Source: a bacterium CG_4_9_14_3_um_filter_65_15 (GTDB taxonomy: Bacteria > Krumholzibacteriota > Krumholzibacteriia > LZORAL124-64-63). From it: a stretch of 42,045 nt of DNA. This document shows, piece after piece, positions 32,894 to 41,581 of the stretch. The notes under the pieces were generated by a model. The model was given only the letters and a program-made list of their open reading frames with translations. It made no database searches and was not told where the DNA came from. The stretch is from NCBI GenBank assembly GCA_002790835.1, contig PFVX01000079.1, positions 132,495-174,539 of the forward strand, read 5' to 3'. A program made the position numbers and the translations under genes. The stretch's first letter is position 1. Each line of letters opens with the position of its first letter.

Positions 32894-33778
32894 ATGGAAA
32901 CCAAGCTGCTGCAGAACAATCTCCTTGAGCTGATCCGCCGCACTTCGGCGGAACTGCCCGCGGATGTCGTGCAGGCCATCGAACGCGGGGCGCGGAAGGA
33001 GACGAAAGATTCCACGGCCAGCTATGCCCTGGATGTCATCCGCGACAACATCGTCCTGGCCAAGGATGCTTCCCAACCGATTTGCCAGGACACCGGGACC
33101 GTCATCGTCTACGCGGATCTGCCGTCCTGGTGCGACGAACGCACCTTCGTGGGGGCCTTCGAGAAAGCCACGGCGCAGGCGACGAAGAAGGGTTACCTGC
33201 GCCAGAACTCGGTGGATTCGGTCACCGGCAGGAATTCGGGCAACAACCTGGGACCGGGCTCGCCCTCGTTTCACATCCATCAGGGCCGGGGCAAGAGCCT
33301 GCGCGTGCGCCTGATACTCAAGGGCGGCGGGTGCGAGAACGTCAGCTGCCAGTACAGCCTGCCCGATACCAGGCTGGATGCCGGTCGTGATCTCGATGGC
33401 GTGTACAAGTGTCTCATGGACGCCACCTTCCAGGCCCAGGGCAAGGGCTGCGGGCCCGGCATCCTGGGCGTCTGCATCGGCGGCGACCGGGGTGCGGGTT
33501 ATCTTGCCGCCAAGGAGGCCCTGTTTCGCACCCTGGGCGACGTCAACGAGGACAAGGCCCTGGCCCGCTTGGAAAAGCGCGTGCTGAGCGACGGCAACAA
33601 CCTGGGCATCGGCCCCATGGGCTTCGGCGGCGCCACCACCCTGCTGGGTGTCAAGATCACCCACCGCAACCGGGTTCCCGCCAGCTTCTTCGTGTCGGTG
33701 GCCTACATGTGCTGGGCCTTCCGCCGCCAGGGTTTCATGCTGTCCGAATCCGGAAAAATCACCCGCTGGCTCTACTAG
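32894..33778 (+). CDS. fumA: Class I fumarate hydratase, alpha (N-terminal) subunit
   Basis: The protein has 294 residues. It is the iron-sulfur-bearing half of a two-subunit class I fumarase, which interconverts fumarate and malate in the TCA cycle. Key Cys residues for the [4Fe-4S] cluster are in PICQDTGT (C64), GGGCENVS and KGCGPGILGVCIGG. NNLGPGSPSFHIHQ and GPMGFGGATTLLGVKI are also family motifs. Related two-subunit enzymes include L-tartrate dehydratase, but the fumarase role is more common. CAAGGAG lies 6 bases before ATG 32894. The beta subunit follows 18 bases later. The cluster is oxygen-sensitive, which fits anaerobic or microaerobic life. The symbol fumA is used loosely for this split form. 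Confidence 0.92.
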   Translation: METKLLQNNLLELIRRTSAELPADVVQAIERGARKETKDSTASYALDVIRDNIVLAKDASQPICQDTGTVIVYADLPSWCDERTFVGAFEKATAQATKKGYLRQNSVDSVTGRNSGNNLGPGSPSFHIHQGRGKSLRVRLILKGGGCENVSCQYSLPDTRLDAGRDLDGVYKCLMDATFQAQGKGCGPGILGVCIGGDRGAGYLAAKEALFRTLGDVNEDKALARLEKRVLSDGNNLGIGPMGFGGATTLLGVKITHRNRVPASFFVSVAYMCWAFRRQGFMLSESGKITRWLY

Positions 33779-33796
33779 AGCAAAGGAGGCTGGATC

Positions 33797-34360
33797 ATGC
33801 TGCTGGAAGCGCCGTTTACCGAGAAAAAGATCCGCGCCCTGAAGGTGGGTGACCGGGTGGAGATCTCCGGTCTGATCTTCACCGGACGCGATGCCGCCCA
33901 CAAGTACCTGCACGACGGAGGCAAGCCGCCGGTCGACCTGACCGACAGCATCGTCTACCATTGCGGGCCGGTGGTGGTGAGGGAAAAGGGCAAGTGGGTC
34001 GTGAAGGCCGCCGGGCCCACCACCAGCATCCGCGAGGAGCCTTTCCAGGGCCCGCTGATGGAGCAGTACAAGATCCGCGGGGTCATCGGCAAGGGCGGCA
34101 TGGGCCCCAAGACCCTTGAGTATTGCCGCAAGGTGGGCGCGGTCTACTTCCACGCCGTTGGCGGGGCGGCCCAGGTGCTGGCCCGGAAAGTGGTGGAGGT
34201 GACGGGAGTCCATATGGCCGACGAGTTCGGTTCACCCGAGGCCATCTGGGAATTCCGGGTGGAGCGTTTCCCCGTGGTGGTGACCATGGATTCCCACGGG
34301 AATTCCCTGCATGAACAGGTCATGAAAGCGTCGCAACTGAAACTCGCCGGGGGTCGGTGA
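33797..34360 (+). CDS. fumB: Class I fumarate hydratase, beta (C-terminal) subunit
   Basis: The protein has 187 residues. It is the second subunit of the split class I fumarase and adds the substrate-binding half. Motifs are LKVGDRVEISGLIFTGRDAAHK, IVYHCGPVVV, AAGPTTSIREE, VIGKGGMGPKTLEYCRKVGAVYFHAVGGAA and FVERF-like FRVERFPVVVTMDSHGNSL. All blocks are intact. AAAGGAGG lies 6-7 bases before the ATG. A 41-base gap without a terminator separates it from the wzz-like gene, so read-through into the polysaccharide locus is possible. The symbol is used loosely for the beta subunit, not for E. coli FumB. Confidence 0.92.
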   Translation: MLLEAPFTEKKIRALKVGDRVEISGLIFTGRDAAHKYLHDGGKPPVDLTDSIVYHCGPVVVREKGKWVVKAAGPTTSIREEPFQGPLMEQYKIRGVIGKGGMGPKTLEYCRKVGAVYFHAVGGAAQVLARKVVEVTGVHMADEFGSPEAIWEFRVERFPVVVTMDSHGNSLHEQVMKASQLKLAGGR

Positions 34361-34401
34361 GACCCGTAAAGGACCGAGCGGGACACCCGGGAGGCTTGAG
34401 C

Positions 34402-35667
34402 GTGGAATACGAGAACCACAACCAGGAGCAGACCATCGACCTCGCCGGTCTGCTCAACATCTTGTGGCGCAGGCGTTTAATGGTGCTGTTGCCGGTGCTG
34501 GCGGGTCTGACCGTCGGCCTGCTTTACGGGGTGTTCGGCACGAAGCGTTGGGAGGCCTTTGCCACCATCCGGCCGGGTATCACCGCCTTCGATCCCAGCG
34601 GCGGGCCGGTGCGGCAGTGGCAACTCAAGGACATCACGCGGTGGTACGAGCAGGAACTGTACCGCAAGAAACTGACCCGGCGCCTGGGGCTTCCCCGGGA
34701 TGCCCGGCCGGTGATCAAGGCGGAGTTCATCTCTGCGGGGCTGACCAACCTGGCCGGCGGGGACGTCATCACTCTCTGGACCACGGCCACCAGCCCCGAG
34801 CTCGCTGCGGCGATCCTGGATACCTCGATGGTGTTGTTCAAGGACTACGCCGAGGCCGATTCGATCTCCAGCCAGCTCAAGCTGACCCGGGACGGCCTGC
34901 TGATCCAGATCCAGGAACTGAACAACCAGAGGCTCGGCATCGAACTCAAGGATGCCGGTTTTGCCCTGTCCATTGAGGCTGCCGAACAGGAGTCGGTGAC
35001 GGTAGCCCAGCGGTTCGACGAGTTGGAACTCTCCTTGAAGCTCTACCAGGCCAAACACGATTTCTGCCTGAAGCGGGCGGAGACCCTGCAGGGTGAAACC
35101 CCACGGCTGCAGAGCGAACTGGAACGGCTGGACGGGATCATGGGGAACCTGCAGGACGGTGATGGTCCGGTGGCCTCGGCCCTGCCCGATGCGATGGTCC
35201 CCATCGCGGGATCACAGGGACCGCTCACCATCGATGGGTTGACCGAAGTCCGGCTGAAGCTGTTCCAGTCCCTGACCCGGAACCAGGCCCTGATCGACAG
35301 CCTCGCCTACGAGTCCGACCGCGCCCTCCTCGATCTCTCGCGGACCAAACTCGGTCAGGAGAACAAGATCAAGGCCGACCTGCGCGAAGTGGAGAAGAAA
35401 ATCGGGGATCTGCGGCTGAAGCGGAACCTGGACATCCCTTCCCAGAGCAACAATCTGGACTACCAGATCGCCGCGCGAAAGAGCAAGCTCAGTCTCCTGT
35501 CCCCTCTGCAGCGCGTCGGCCAGACGGTCGTTTCGGACAAGCCGGTCCGGCCGCGGACCTTGCGGGCCACGGCGATCCTGGTCTTCCTGGGGCTGATCGG
35601 CGGGTTGATCCTGGCCTTCGTCTGGGAGTTCGTGGTCGCTAACCGGCGGGAAATTTTCCGGTCCTGA
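34402..35667 (+). CDS. Wzz-like polysaccharide chain-length / tyrosine-kinase-adaptor protein
   Basis: The protein has 421 residues from GTG 34402. N- and C-terminal membrane segments (LMVLLPVLAGLTVGLLYGVFG at about 27-47 and ATAILVFLGLIGGLILAFVWEFVV near 390-413) bracket a periplasmic domain of about 340 residues with long helical, coiled-coil-like stretches. This is the Wzz/PCP layout; such proteins set the chain length of surface polysaccharide. The N-terminal QTIDLAGLLNILWRRRLMVLLPV is typical of the family. GTG 34402 has GGGAGG 8 bases upstream, better than ATG 34357. No kinase domain is attached. It overlaps the end of the converging ligase gene by 29 bases. Confidence 0.83.
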   Translation: MEYENHNQEQTIDLAGLLNILWRRRLMVLLPVLAGLTVGLLYGVFGTKRWEAFATIRPGITAFDPSGGPVRQWQLKDITRWYEQELYRKKLTRRLGLPRDARPVIKAEFISAGLTNLAGGDVITLWTTATSPELAAAILDTSMVLFKDYAEADSISSQLKLTRDGLLIQIQELNNQRLGIELKDAGFALSIEAAEQESVTVAQRFDELELSLKLYQAKHDFCLKRAETLQGETPRLQSELERLDGIMGNLQDGDGPVASALPDAMVPIAGSQGPLTIDGLTEVRLKLFQSLTRNQALIDSLAYESDRALLDLSRTKLGQENKIKADLREVEKKIGDLRLKRNLDIPSQSNNLDYQIAARKSKLSLLSPLQRVGQTVVSDKPVRPRTLRATAILVFLGLIGGLILAFVWEFVVANRREIFRS

Positions 35668-36841
35668 ACCGGGCCAACAATGCCGCGGCGGTCAACCAAG
35701 CGGTCAGGATGATGAAGGTGGGATTGTTCAGGTGTTCCTCGAACATGAACAATCCCGCCAGATGGAAGGCGAGCAGCCGGGTCAGAAGATTGCCCCCGCC
35801 GTCGGCTCCCGTTCCCGCCAAAATCCCCAGCGCCAACCCCACCGCGAGCAACAGACCGAACGGCAGGCTCCAAACCAGGGCCGTCTGCAGGAAGGCGTTG
35901 TGGGCCGAGCGGATCCCCGTCTTCTCCTCCATCTGTTTGTGGCTTGATTCCACCCCCAGCCCCTGGGGATGTTCGATGGTGAGTTCCAGTCCTCCCATCC
36001 CGCTCTCGGCGCGTTCGTTGGCGTTGGACTGCATGGCCTCGGTGTTTCGCCAGCGCGCCCAGCCGCCGGGCGGCCCGTAGACGACCAGCAGGGGCAGGAT
36101 GATCCCCACGCCAACCGCCAGCAGGACGATCCCCAGCTTCCACCGCCGCGCCAGGGCGCCGGCGAGAAACACCGTCACCACGGAGATGACCAGGGGGCCC
36201 CGGGTGCTGGTGAGGTTCAGGGACAGCAGGAGTCCCAGCAGCCCGGCCACCAGCAACCCCAGCCTGATCCGGCCGCGGTAATAGAGGTAGAAACCCGCAG
36301 GCACCACGAGGCTGGTCACGGCGCTGGAGGCGTTGTGGTGGCCGTGCAGCCCGGGCAGGCGGACCTGATGGGAGACGTATTCCGAAAAATTCGCGCCCAC
36401 CGAGGACAGGCCCACCGCCATGAGTTGGTTTTCGAATCCGAATAGCTGCAGGAGGGTCACGGCGACGTTGACGAAACTCCCGGCGACCAGTCCGAGGGCG
36501 AATTCCTGCAGGCGCGACTCCCGGACCTGGATCAGGAGCAGGGCCGCGGCCCAGGGCATGGCCAAAAGCCAGCGGGCCGACAGGACCAGGGTCTCGCTCT
36601 GGCCTTCGAGGGTGCTGAAGAAGACCCAGATCATCGGCGCCAGGCCCACGACACCCAGGGCGGCCAGGGCCATGGCGGGAAATTTCCTGCGGGCCATCAG
36701 AACGATGAAGGCGACGCCGAACGCCAGACCGCCCAGGTCGGTGACACGCGGGGAGGCGGCCAGGAACGGCAGAATGTAGAGGTTGGCCGAAAGGAACAAC
36801 CCCGCGGCGAACGGCAGCAATTTTTCAGCTTTGATCGTCAT
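35639..36841 (-). CDS. O-antigen ligase / polymerase (Wzy_C family)
   Basis: The protein has 400 residues with about 10-12 membrane segments. The large external loop near residues 290-330 carries GLGVESSHKQMEEKTGIRSAHNAFLQ, which is the Wzy_C/O-antigen ligase H-box type region. LPGLHGHHNASSAVTSL is a second conserved spot. It polymerises or ligates O-antigen-like repeat units at the periplasmic face. ATG 36841 (17 bases inside the upstream GT4 gene) is preferred over 36853; both are coupled to GT4 translation. It cannot be told from sequence whether it is a ligase or a polymerase. Its last 29 bases overlap the wzz-like gene on the other strand. Confidence 0.82.
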   Translation of the reverse strand: MTIKAEKLLPFAAGLFLSANLYILPFLAASPRVTDLGGLAFGVAFIVLMARRKFPAMALAALGVVGLAPMIWVFFSTLEGQSETLVLSARWLLAMPWAAALLLIQVRESRLQEFALGLVAGSFVNVAVTLLQLFGFENQLMAVGLSSVGANFSEYVSHQVRLPGLHGHHNASSAVTSLVVPAGFYLYYRGRIRLGLLVAGLLGLLLSLNLTSTRGPLVISVVTVFLAGALARRWKLGIVLLAVGVGIILPLLVVYGPPGGWARWRNTEAMQSNANERAESGMGGLELTIEHPQGLGVESSHKQMEEKTGIRSAHNAFLQTALVWSLPFGLLLAVGLALGILAGTGADGGGNLLTRLLAFHLAGLFMFEEHLNNPTFIILTAWLTAAALLARFRTGKFPAG

Positions 36842-38084
36842 GGCTGCCACCATCCTGGACCAGATCCCGGTAGATGGCCAGGAAGCGATCGACCTGACCG
36901 GTGAGGGTGAAGTCGGCGGCGCGGGCGCGGGCGCCCACTCCCAGTCGACGGCGGAGTTCATGGTCGCAGGCCAGGGCGCGGACGGCCCGGCCCAGTGCCG
37001 CCGGTTCGGGCGTAACGACCAGCCCGTCCGCCCCATCGGTGATGACCTCGGGGATCCCGCCTCGGTCGCTGCCGATCGCCGGCAGGCCCCAGCTGAATCC
37101 TTCGATGATGCTGCGGGAGAAGGGTTCGGCCCATACCGAGGGGACGACCATGAAGGACGACCACTGCAGGAGTTCGCGCTTGGCCTGGCCCGAGATCATT
37201 CCGTGGTAGCGGGCGCGATCCGGATGGCGGTCGCAGAATTCCCGAACCACCTCGGACAGGCGGCCGGCTCCGGCGAAATCGAAGCCGAAACCCGCGCATT
37301 GGGAATCGGCGAAGATCTCCTCCAGGGCCTCCAGCAAGGGGGCGATCCCCTTGTTGGGGGCCATCTGACCCAGGTACATGCCCCGGACGGTTCCCGTGCC
37401 GCGGTCCGGGATCTCGGCAGGCCATTCCTCCAGTGCGTTGGGCACGATCTCGGTTCGCGCCCCGGGGAAGAACCCCGCTTCCAGGTGCCGCTGCAGGACA
37501 TACCGCGTCATTCCGGTCACAACCTGCAGGCCGCCGGTGTGGCGGCGTTTCAACCCCGCCAGGATCCGGCAGGGCAGGGGCGGGTTCCGGCAGTCGGTGC
37601 CGTCGGACCGCAGCAGGGTCGTGCGGGGACACATCAGATGGTAGTCGCGCACCGTGTGGACCACGGGAATGCCGCGGAGCCGTGCCGCCTCCCAGATCGA
37701 GGGGGTCAGGCCGACAATGGTGTTGGTGTGGACGACGTCGGGCCGTGAACGGTCCAGCACCTCGACGAAGAGCTTCTCCCACCGTGACGAACTCACCGCC
37801 GCAAAGTGGTTGAGTCCACGCATCAGGACGCCGGGCTGCGCCTGGGGATCGGCGGTCGTCAGCAGGTCGCAGTACCCGTGGGCGTCGGCCTCGTAGACCG
37901 TGCCCAGGCCATCTGAGGTCGGGCGAGTCGCGAACCGGGTGCCGCTGCCGTGCAGACCGGTACTCGCTACGGCGTCGGCCTCGACGCCCCGGCTGCGCAG
38001 TTCCCGGCCCAGCAGGTGGGTGGAGATCTCCGCCCCGCCGATGACGTGGGGATAGAAGATGCTGTTCTGGATCAGGATCTTCAT
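36825..38084 (-). CDS. GT4-family glycosyltransferase (capsule/O-antigen)
   Basis: The protein has 419 residues. The GT-B fold shows N-terminal MKILIQNSIFYPHVIGGAEI with the GGAE loop, VVHTVRDYHLMCPRTTLL and VTGMTRYVLQRHLEAGF. The C-terminal donor domain has GMYLGQMAPNKGIAPLLEAL, FAGAGRLSEVVREFC, MISGQAKRELLQWSSFMVVPSVWAEPFSRSIIEGFSWGLP with the EX7E motif (Glu ... Glu), and GGIPEVITDGADGLVV. It should transfer a hexose from a nucleotide sugar in building the surface polysaccharide repeat. ATG 38082-38084 overlaps the flippase stop by four bases. Cytosolic, membrane-associated by partner. Donor sugar unknown. Confidence 0.9.
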   Translation of the reverse strand: MKILIQNSIFYPHVIGGAEISTHLLGRELRSRGVEADAVASTGLHGSGTRFATRPTSDGLGTVYEADAHGYCDLLTTADPQAQPGVLMRGLNHFAAVSSSRWEKLFVEVLDRSRPDVVHTNTIVGLTPSIWEAARLRGIPVVHTVRDYHLMCPRTTLLRSDGTDCRNPPLPCRILAGLKRRHTGGLQVVTGMTRYVLQRHLEAGFFPGARTEIVPNALEEWPAEIPDRGTGTVRGMYLGQMAPNKGIAPLLEALEEIFADSQCAGFGFDFAGAGRLSEVVREFCDRHPDRARYHGMISGQAKRELLQWSSFMVVPSVWAEPFSRSIIEGFSWGLPAIGSDRGGIPEVITDGADGLVVTPEPAALGRAVRALACDHELRRRLGVGARARAADFTLTGQVDRFLAIYRDLVQDGGSHDDQS

Positions 38085-39517
38085 GCTGCGGGTTCGGGGC
38101 CCTTTCGGATATCGCTGGCGAAACTCCGCCGGAACCGCCACAGAGGCCAGACGGCCAGCACGAGATAGGTTAGCCCGCCCAGGGCGATCCGCCAAAGGAT
38201 ATGCCACGGATCAGTGGCGTGGACGACCAAGGCCAGGCAGGCCGCCCCGGGAATGATCTGCAGCAGGAGCCGTCCGATTTGCCGGCGGAACTTCCGCGCG
38301 TTCAGCGCCACCAGGATGACGAAGAGCAGGCCGTGGGCGGCGAGCATGGCCCAGGCGGCCCCCAGGCCGGAGTGCCGCGGCACCATGAGCAGCACCCCGC
38401 CCACGGCCGTGATCGAGCCCGCCACCAGCGGCAGCAGGTACCACTTCTGCCGGTCCTCGGCCAGGAGGGTGTTGCCCAGGAAAGTGGCCAGAGACAGCAA
38501 AGAATACGCCACGGCGAGGATCTGGAAGATCGGCCCCGCGTCGGCAAAGCGGTCGCGGTACAGGAAGGCCACGAAGGGGCGGCCCAGCATGGCGCCGCCC
38601 ACGGCCAGGGGCAGCAGGACGGCCGCCACGCCGCCGAAATAGAGGTTGAAGGTGTCCAGGAAGCGATCCCGCGAGAGCTTGGAGAGCCGGGACAGGCGGG
38701 GCAGCAAGGCGGCCCACAGCACCTCGGTGGCCACCATCAGCAAAAAGACGACACGGGAAGCGGCCGCGTAGTTTCCGGCGACCTCCGGCGTGGCCAGGAT
38801 CCCGAGCAGGAGGAGGTCGACGTTGTAAAGGACGCGCAGGATGATGATGTTCGCGCCGATCGAACTGGTTTCCCGCCAGCGCCGCATGGCCTCCGGCCAG
38901 GCGGGAGGGCGCGGGGGGATGAAGCGGCCGAACCAGCCGATCAAGGGGATGTTCACGGCCAGGTTGCTGAGGGCGAAGGCGGTCAGGAACAGCGCCGGGA
39001 CCCAGACGGCCGCCGGATGTCCTCCCACGCCGTCCAGATGCCGCAGCACAAAATAGATCAGTCCAGCGTAGATCAGGCTGCGCAGGATCCGCGCCATGCC
39101 CACCCAGGTCATCTTCTCCAGGCCCACGGCCACCCAGTTCTGCATGAAGGCCTGGGGCACCACCGCGGCCATGTAGAGCAGGTAGATGAGCGGGGAATGG
39201 TGGAAGAAGGGGAGCCGGGGCAGGACCACGGCGCCCAGCATCAGGACAACGGCCGCCTGGAAAACCAACAAAGCCACGTGCTGGGATGCGTAACGACCGA
39301 TGCGGCCCGTGTCATCGAGCCGGGCGATTTCGCGGATGCCCAGGGACATCATGCCCCATTCGGCGGTGATCAGGCAGTAGCTCATGACCGCCACACCGAT
39401 CTGGATCACGCCGAACCAATAGGCGCCCAGGAACCCGGCCAGGTAGACCAGGGCGGCCATGTTGGCGAGCTGGGACACAACCTGGCCCACCGAGAGGATG
39501 CCCAGGTTGTAGGCCAT
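38081..39517 (-). CDS. Wzx-type oligosaccharide flippase
   Basis: The protein has 478 residues with about 12-14 membrane segments and belongs to the MATE/polysaccharide-synthase (RfbX) superfamily. It begins MAYNLGILSVGQVVSQLANMAALVYLAGFLGAYWFGV and shows SLGIREIARLDDTGRIGRYAS in the first loop and WREETSS-like loops later. Flippases move lipid-linked repeat units across the inner membrane, before the Wzy/ligase step encoded two genes downstream. ATG 39517 is chosen because the membrane fold begins there; its ribosome site is poor. The in-frame starts up to 39952 run antisense to the FkbM gene. It heads the flippase-GT4-ligase transcript on the minus strand. Confidence 0.88.
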   Translation of the reverse strand: MAYNLGILSVGQVVSQLANMAALVYLAGFLGAYWFGVIQIGVAVMSYCLITAEWGMMSLGIREIARLDDTGRIGRYASQHVALLVFQAAVVLMLGAVVLPRLPFFHHSPLIYLLYMAAVVPQAFMQNWVAVGLEKMTWVGMARILRSLIYAGLIYFVLRHLDGVGGHPAAVWVPALFLTAFALSNLAVNIPLIGWFGRFIPPRPPAWPEAMRRWRETSSIGANIIILRVLYNVDLLLLGILATPEVAGNYAAASRVVFLLMVATEVLWAALLPRLSRLSKLSRDRFLDTFNLYFGGVAAVLLPLAVGGAMLGRPFVAFLYRDRFADAGPIFQILAVAYSLLSLATFLGNTLLAEDRQKWYLLPLVAGSITAVGGVLLMVPRHSGLGAAWAMLAAHGLLFVILVALNARKFRRQIGRLLLQIIPGAACLALVVHATDPWHILWRIALGGLTYLVLAVWPLWRFRRSFASDIRKGPEPAA

Positions 39518-39654
39518 GCTGTTGCGGTTGCGAAGCGTAGGGCTCAAGCTATGTACCTGGTGGAGCGGGGTTTCGGGAGGATTATCCTGGCCACCGATGG
39601 GTTCCCGTGTAAGGCTAAGCCAAGTGCGGCGGAAAGCAAAGGAATTCGATTGCC

Positions 39655-39675
39655 GCCCCGGACCCCGTCCGGGGC
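39655..39675. other. GC-rich stem-loop in the FkbM gene leader
   Basis: A 9-base perfect stem (GCCCCGGAC with GTCCGGGGC) with a 3-base CCC loop ends 32 bases before the GTG start of the FkbM gene. No T tract follows, so it is not a classic terminator. It lies in the 190-base divergent region between the flippase and FkbM genes. Confidence 0.5.
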
Positions 39676-39707
39676 TCCCCAACCTCCGCATCCGGGAAGG
39701 AAACACC

Positions 39708-40472
39708 GTGAGCATCGTGAAGGATTTCGTGCGGTCGCGGCCCGTCCTGTACGACCGCGCACGCAGCATCAAACGGATGCTGCTGGGGCCCGGCGTGCCC
39801 TCGTACAGGGTCCTGGATGGATTCAGCCGGGCCCGCGGGGGCCGTGTGAATTTCATCCAGATCGGGGCCAACGACGGGCTCCGGAACGACCCCTTGCGTC
39901 CCTTCATCGTCCGCGACGACTGGCAAGGGGTGCTCATCGAGCCCCTGCCCACGGTTTTTCCGCTCCTGCAACAGCACTATGCCTACCTGCGACGTCCCGG
40001 ACTGGTGTTCGTGAACGCCGCGGTGGTGGCCGAGGACACAGGCGACCTGGATTTCTGGACTTTCGCCCCGGAGTTCCTGGACGCCCAGCCTGTCGAGAAG
40101 CGCCTGGACTACCTGCGCAAGGCCTCGTTCCGGCGCGACCATGTGGCCGGATTCCTGCCCGACGGAGTGGAGGCCGAAGAGGTCCTGCACCGGATTCCCG
40201 TACCGCAGGTCAGGTTGGAGGAGGTCGTCGGGAGCCATCTGCCGCGGTCGCCTCTCCACCTGCTGGCCATCGATGCCGAGGGGTTCGAGAGCACCCTCAT
40301 TCCGGGGATCGACTTCTCGGTCATCCGCCCCGAGGCCGTATTCTTCGAATCCGAACACCTGGGCGACGCGAGAGATCGGGTGTTCGCCCATCTGGAAGGC
40401 GCCGGCTACCGCATCGAGCAGGTGGGCGGCGACAGTATGGCTGTCCAGGCACCGGATTCCGCCGACGATTGA
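39708..40472 (+). CDS. FkbM-family methyltransferase
   Basis: The protein has 254 residues from GTG 39708, with AAGGAA upstream. The SAM-binding start is VNFIQIGANDGLRNDPL (motif I with G-N-D-G) and GVLIEPLPTVFPLLQ (acidic end of strand 2). LLAIDAEGFESTLIPGIDF is the FkbM DxEGxE motif. Family members methylate hydroxyls, often on sugars of surface glycans or natural products. Next to the flippase/ligase/GT4 genes it probably methylates the surface polysaccharide. The first ATG in the frame (39516) runs antisense over the flippase start and is not credible. Confidence 0.85.
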   Translation: MSIVKDFVRSRPVLYDRARSIKRMLLGPGVPSYRVLDGFSRARGGRVNFIQIGANDGLRNDPLRPFIVRDDWQGVLIEPLPTVFPLLQQHYAYLRRPGLVFVNAAVVAEDTGDLDFWTFAPEFLDAQPVEKRLDYLRKASFRRDHVAGFLPDGVEAEEVLHRIPVPQVRLEEVVGSHLPRSPLHLLAIDAEGFESTLIPGIDFSVIRPEAVFFESEHLGDARDRVFAHLEGAGYRIEQVGGDSMAVQAPDSADD

Positions 40473-40537
40473 TCCGGTCCCGGGTCGGCGCAGGCAGGGT
40501 TTGATTTTTTCGACCCGGGGTGCGAAACTGGCCCCCT

Positions 40538-40575
40538 TGGACTTGGGACATTGGACTTTGGACCTTTGACCTTGG
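40538..40575. repeat. Short degenerate TTGGACTT-type direct repeats
   Basis: Four to five imperfect copies of a TTGGACYTT-like unit (TTGGACTTG, TTGGACTTT, TTGGACCTTT, TTGACCTTGG) lie in the intergenic region between the FkbM and FKBP genes. The last part (GGACC ... GGTCC) can also form a 5-base stem. Confidence 0.55.
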
Positions 40576-40614
40576 TCCGACCCCTTATCCCCAGATCCTG
40601 AAAGAGGACCATTC

Positions 40615-41403
40615 ATGCGCAAGGTAATCCTGCTCCCGCTTGCGGCCCTGGCCGTATTCTCCCTGCTGACGGCCGCCGGCTGCCAAAATTCCGATTCCGG
40701 CAAATCGGCCGCCACGTTCACCGAGATCATGCCCGGTCTCAGCTACGTCGACTCGGTGGTGGGCACCGGTCCCGAGGTCCAGCTGGACGACATGGTCACG
40801 GTTCATTACACCGGCTGGCTGTACGTGGACGGCAAGAAAGGCGAGAAGTTCGACAGCTCTCTCGACCGCAACGAGCCTCTGACCATTCCCCTGGGCCGCA
40901 GCCTCGTGATCCAGGGCTGGGACAAGGGCGTTCCCGGGATGCGCGTGGGCGGCATGCGCACCCTGCTGATCAGCCCGGAGATGGGCTATGGCGAGCAGGG
41001 GCACCCGCCGGTGATCCCCGGCAATTCGACCCTCATCTTCGACGTCGAGGTCGTGGACATCCCCAAGGTCGAGGTCCAGGTCAGCCAGGAAGGCGACGGC
41101 CCCACCGCCGAACTGGGGGATCAGATCTCGGTGCACTACACGGGCTATCTGTGGGAGGACGGCCAGACGGGCGAGAAGTTCGACTCCTCCGTCGACCGGG
41201 GCCAGCCCTACAGCTTCACCCTGGGCGCGGGCATGGTGATCCGCGGCTGGGACAAAGCCTTCGAGGGCATGAAGAAGGGCACCAAGGCCCGGCTGATCAT
41301 CCCTGCGGACCTGGCCTACGGCAGCCGGGGCTACGGGAAGGCTATTCCCCCCAACGCCACCCTGTGCTTCGACGTGGAGCTGGTCGACATCGCCGGGAAG
41401 TAA
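40615..41403 (+). CDS. Tandem-FKBP peptidyl-prolyl isomerase lipoprotein
   Basis: The protein has 262 residues. A signal peptide ends in LLTAAGC (Cys23), a lipobox, so it is lipid-anchored outside the inner membrane. Two FKBP domains follow, about residues 45-148 and 150-262. Each has VTVHYTGWLY or ISVHYTGYLW, the KFDSS motif (EKFDSSLDR, EKFDSSVDR), VIQGWDKG or VIRGWDKA and the FDVEVVDI or FDVELVDI closing strand. Both keep the Tyr, Phe, Asp and Trp residues of the active pocket, so both may isomerise proline peptide bonds in exported proteins. The AAGAGG ribosome site is moderate. A 10-base stem-loop (41437-41465) follows the stop. Confidence 0.93.
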   Translation: MRKVILLPLAALAVFSLLTAAGCQNSDSGKSAATFTEIMPGLSYVDSVVGTGPEVQLDDMVTVHYTGWLYVDGKKGEKFDSSLDRNEPLTIPLGRSLVIQGWDKGVPGMRVGGMRTLLISPEMGYGEQGHPPVIPGNSTLIFDVEVVDIPKVEVQVSQEGDGPTAELGDQISVHYTGYLWEDGQTGEKFDSSVDRGQPYSFTLGAGMVIRGWDKAFEGMKKGTKARLIIPADLAYGSRGYGKAIPPNATLCFDVELVDIAGK

Positions 41404-41436
41404 CCGCCCGGCGGACCGAACCGCATACCCGGACAT

Positions 41437-41465
41437 CGCCCGCGGAGCCCCTCGGTCCGCGGGCG
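41437..41465 (+). terminator. Stem-loop after FKBP gene
   Basis: A 10-base stem (41437-41446 with 41456-41465) and a 9-base loop lie 33 bases after the FKBP stop. No T tract follows, so it may be a Rho-type or mRNA-end hairpin. Confidence 0.4.
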
Positions 41466-41506
41466 GGACCCGGGAACCGCCCTCATTCGGACAAAATGGT
41501 ATTTTC

Positions 41507-41535
41507 TTGCGGCAAGGGTTTGTTTTTGCTAGAGT
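41507..41535 (+). promoter_or_regulatory. Promoter upstream of hppA
   Basis: TTGCGG (41507-41512) and TAGAGT (41530-41535) are 17 bases apart. The -10 matches 4 of 6 positions. This would give an 84-base leader that holds the hairpin at 41553-41581. Confidence 0.5.
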
Positions 41536-41552
41536 TGGATCGTTTTCACTGG

Positions 41553-41581
41553 GGACGCCCCACAGCGGCGTCCGCCTTTTT
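41553..41581 (+). terminator. Terminator-like hairpin in the hppA leader
   Basis: GGACGCC (41553-41559) pairs perfectly with GGCGTCC (41567-41573) across a 7-base loop. Five T residues (41577-41581) follow three bases later. It lies between the promoter at 41507 and the ribosome site of hppA, where it could work as an attenuator; alternatively it just ends upstream transcription. Confidence 0.5.
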
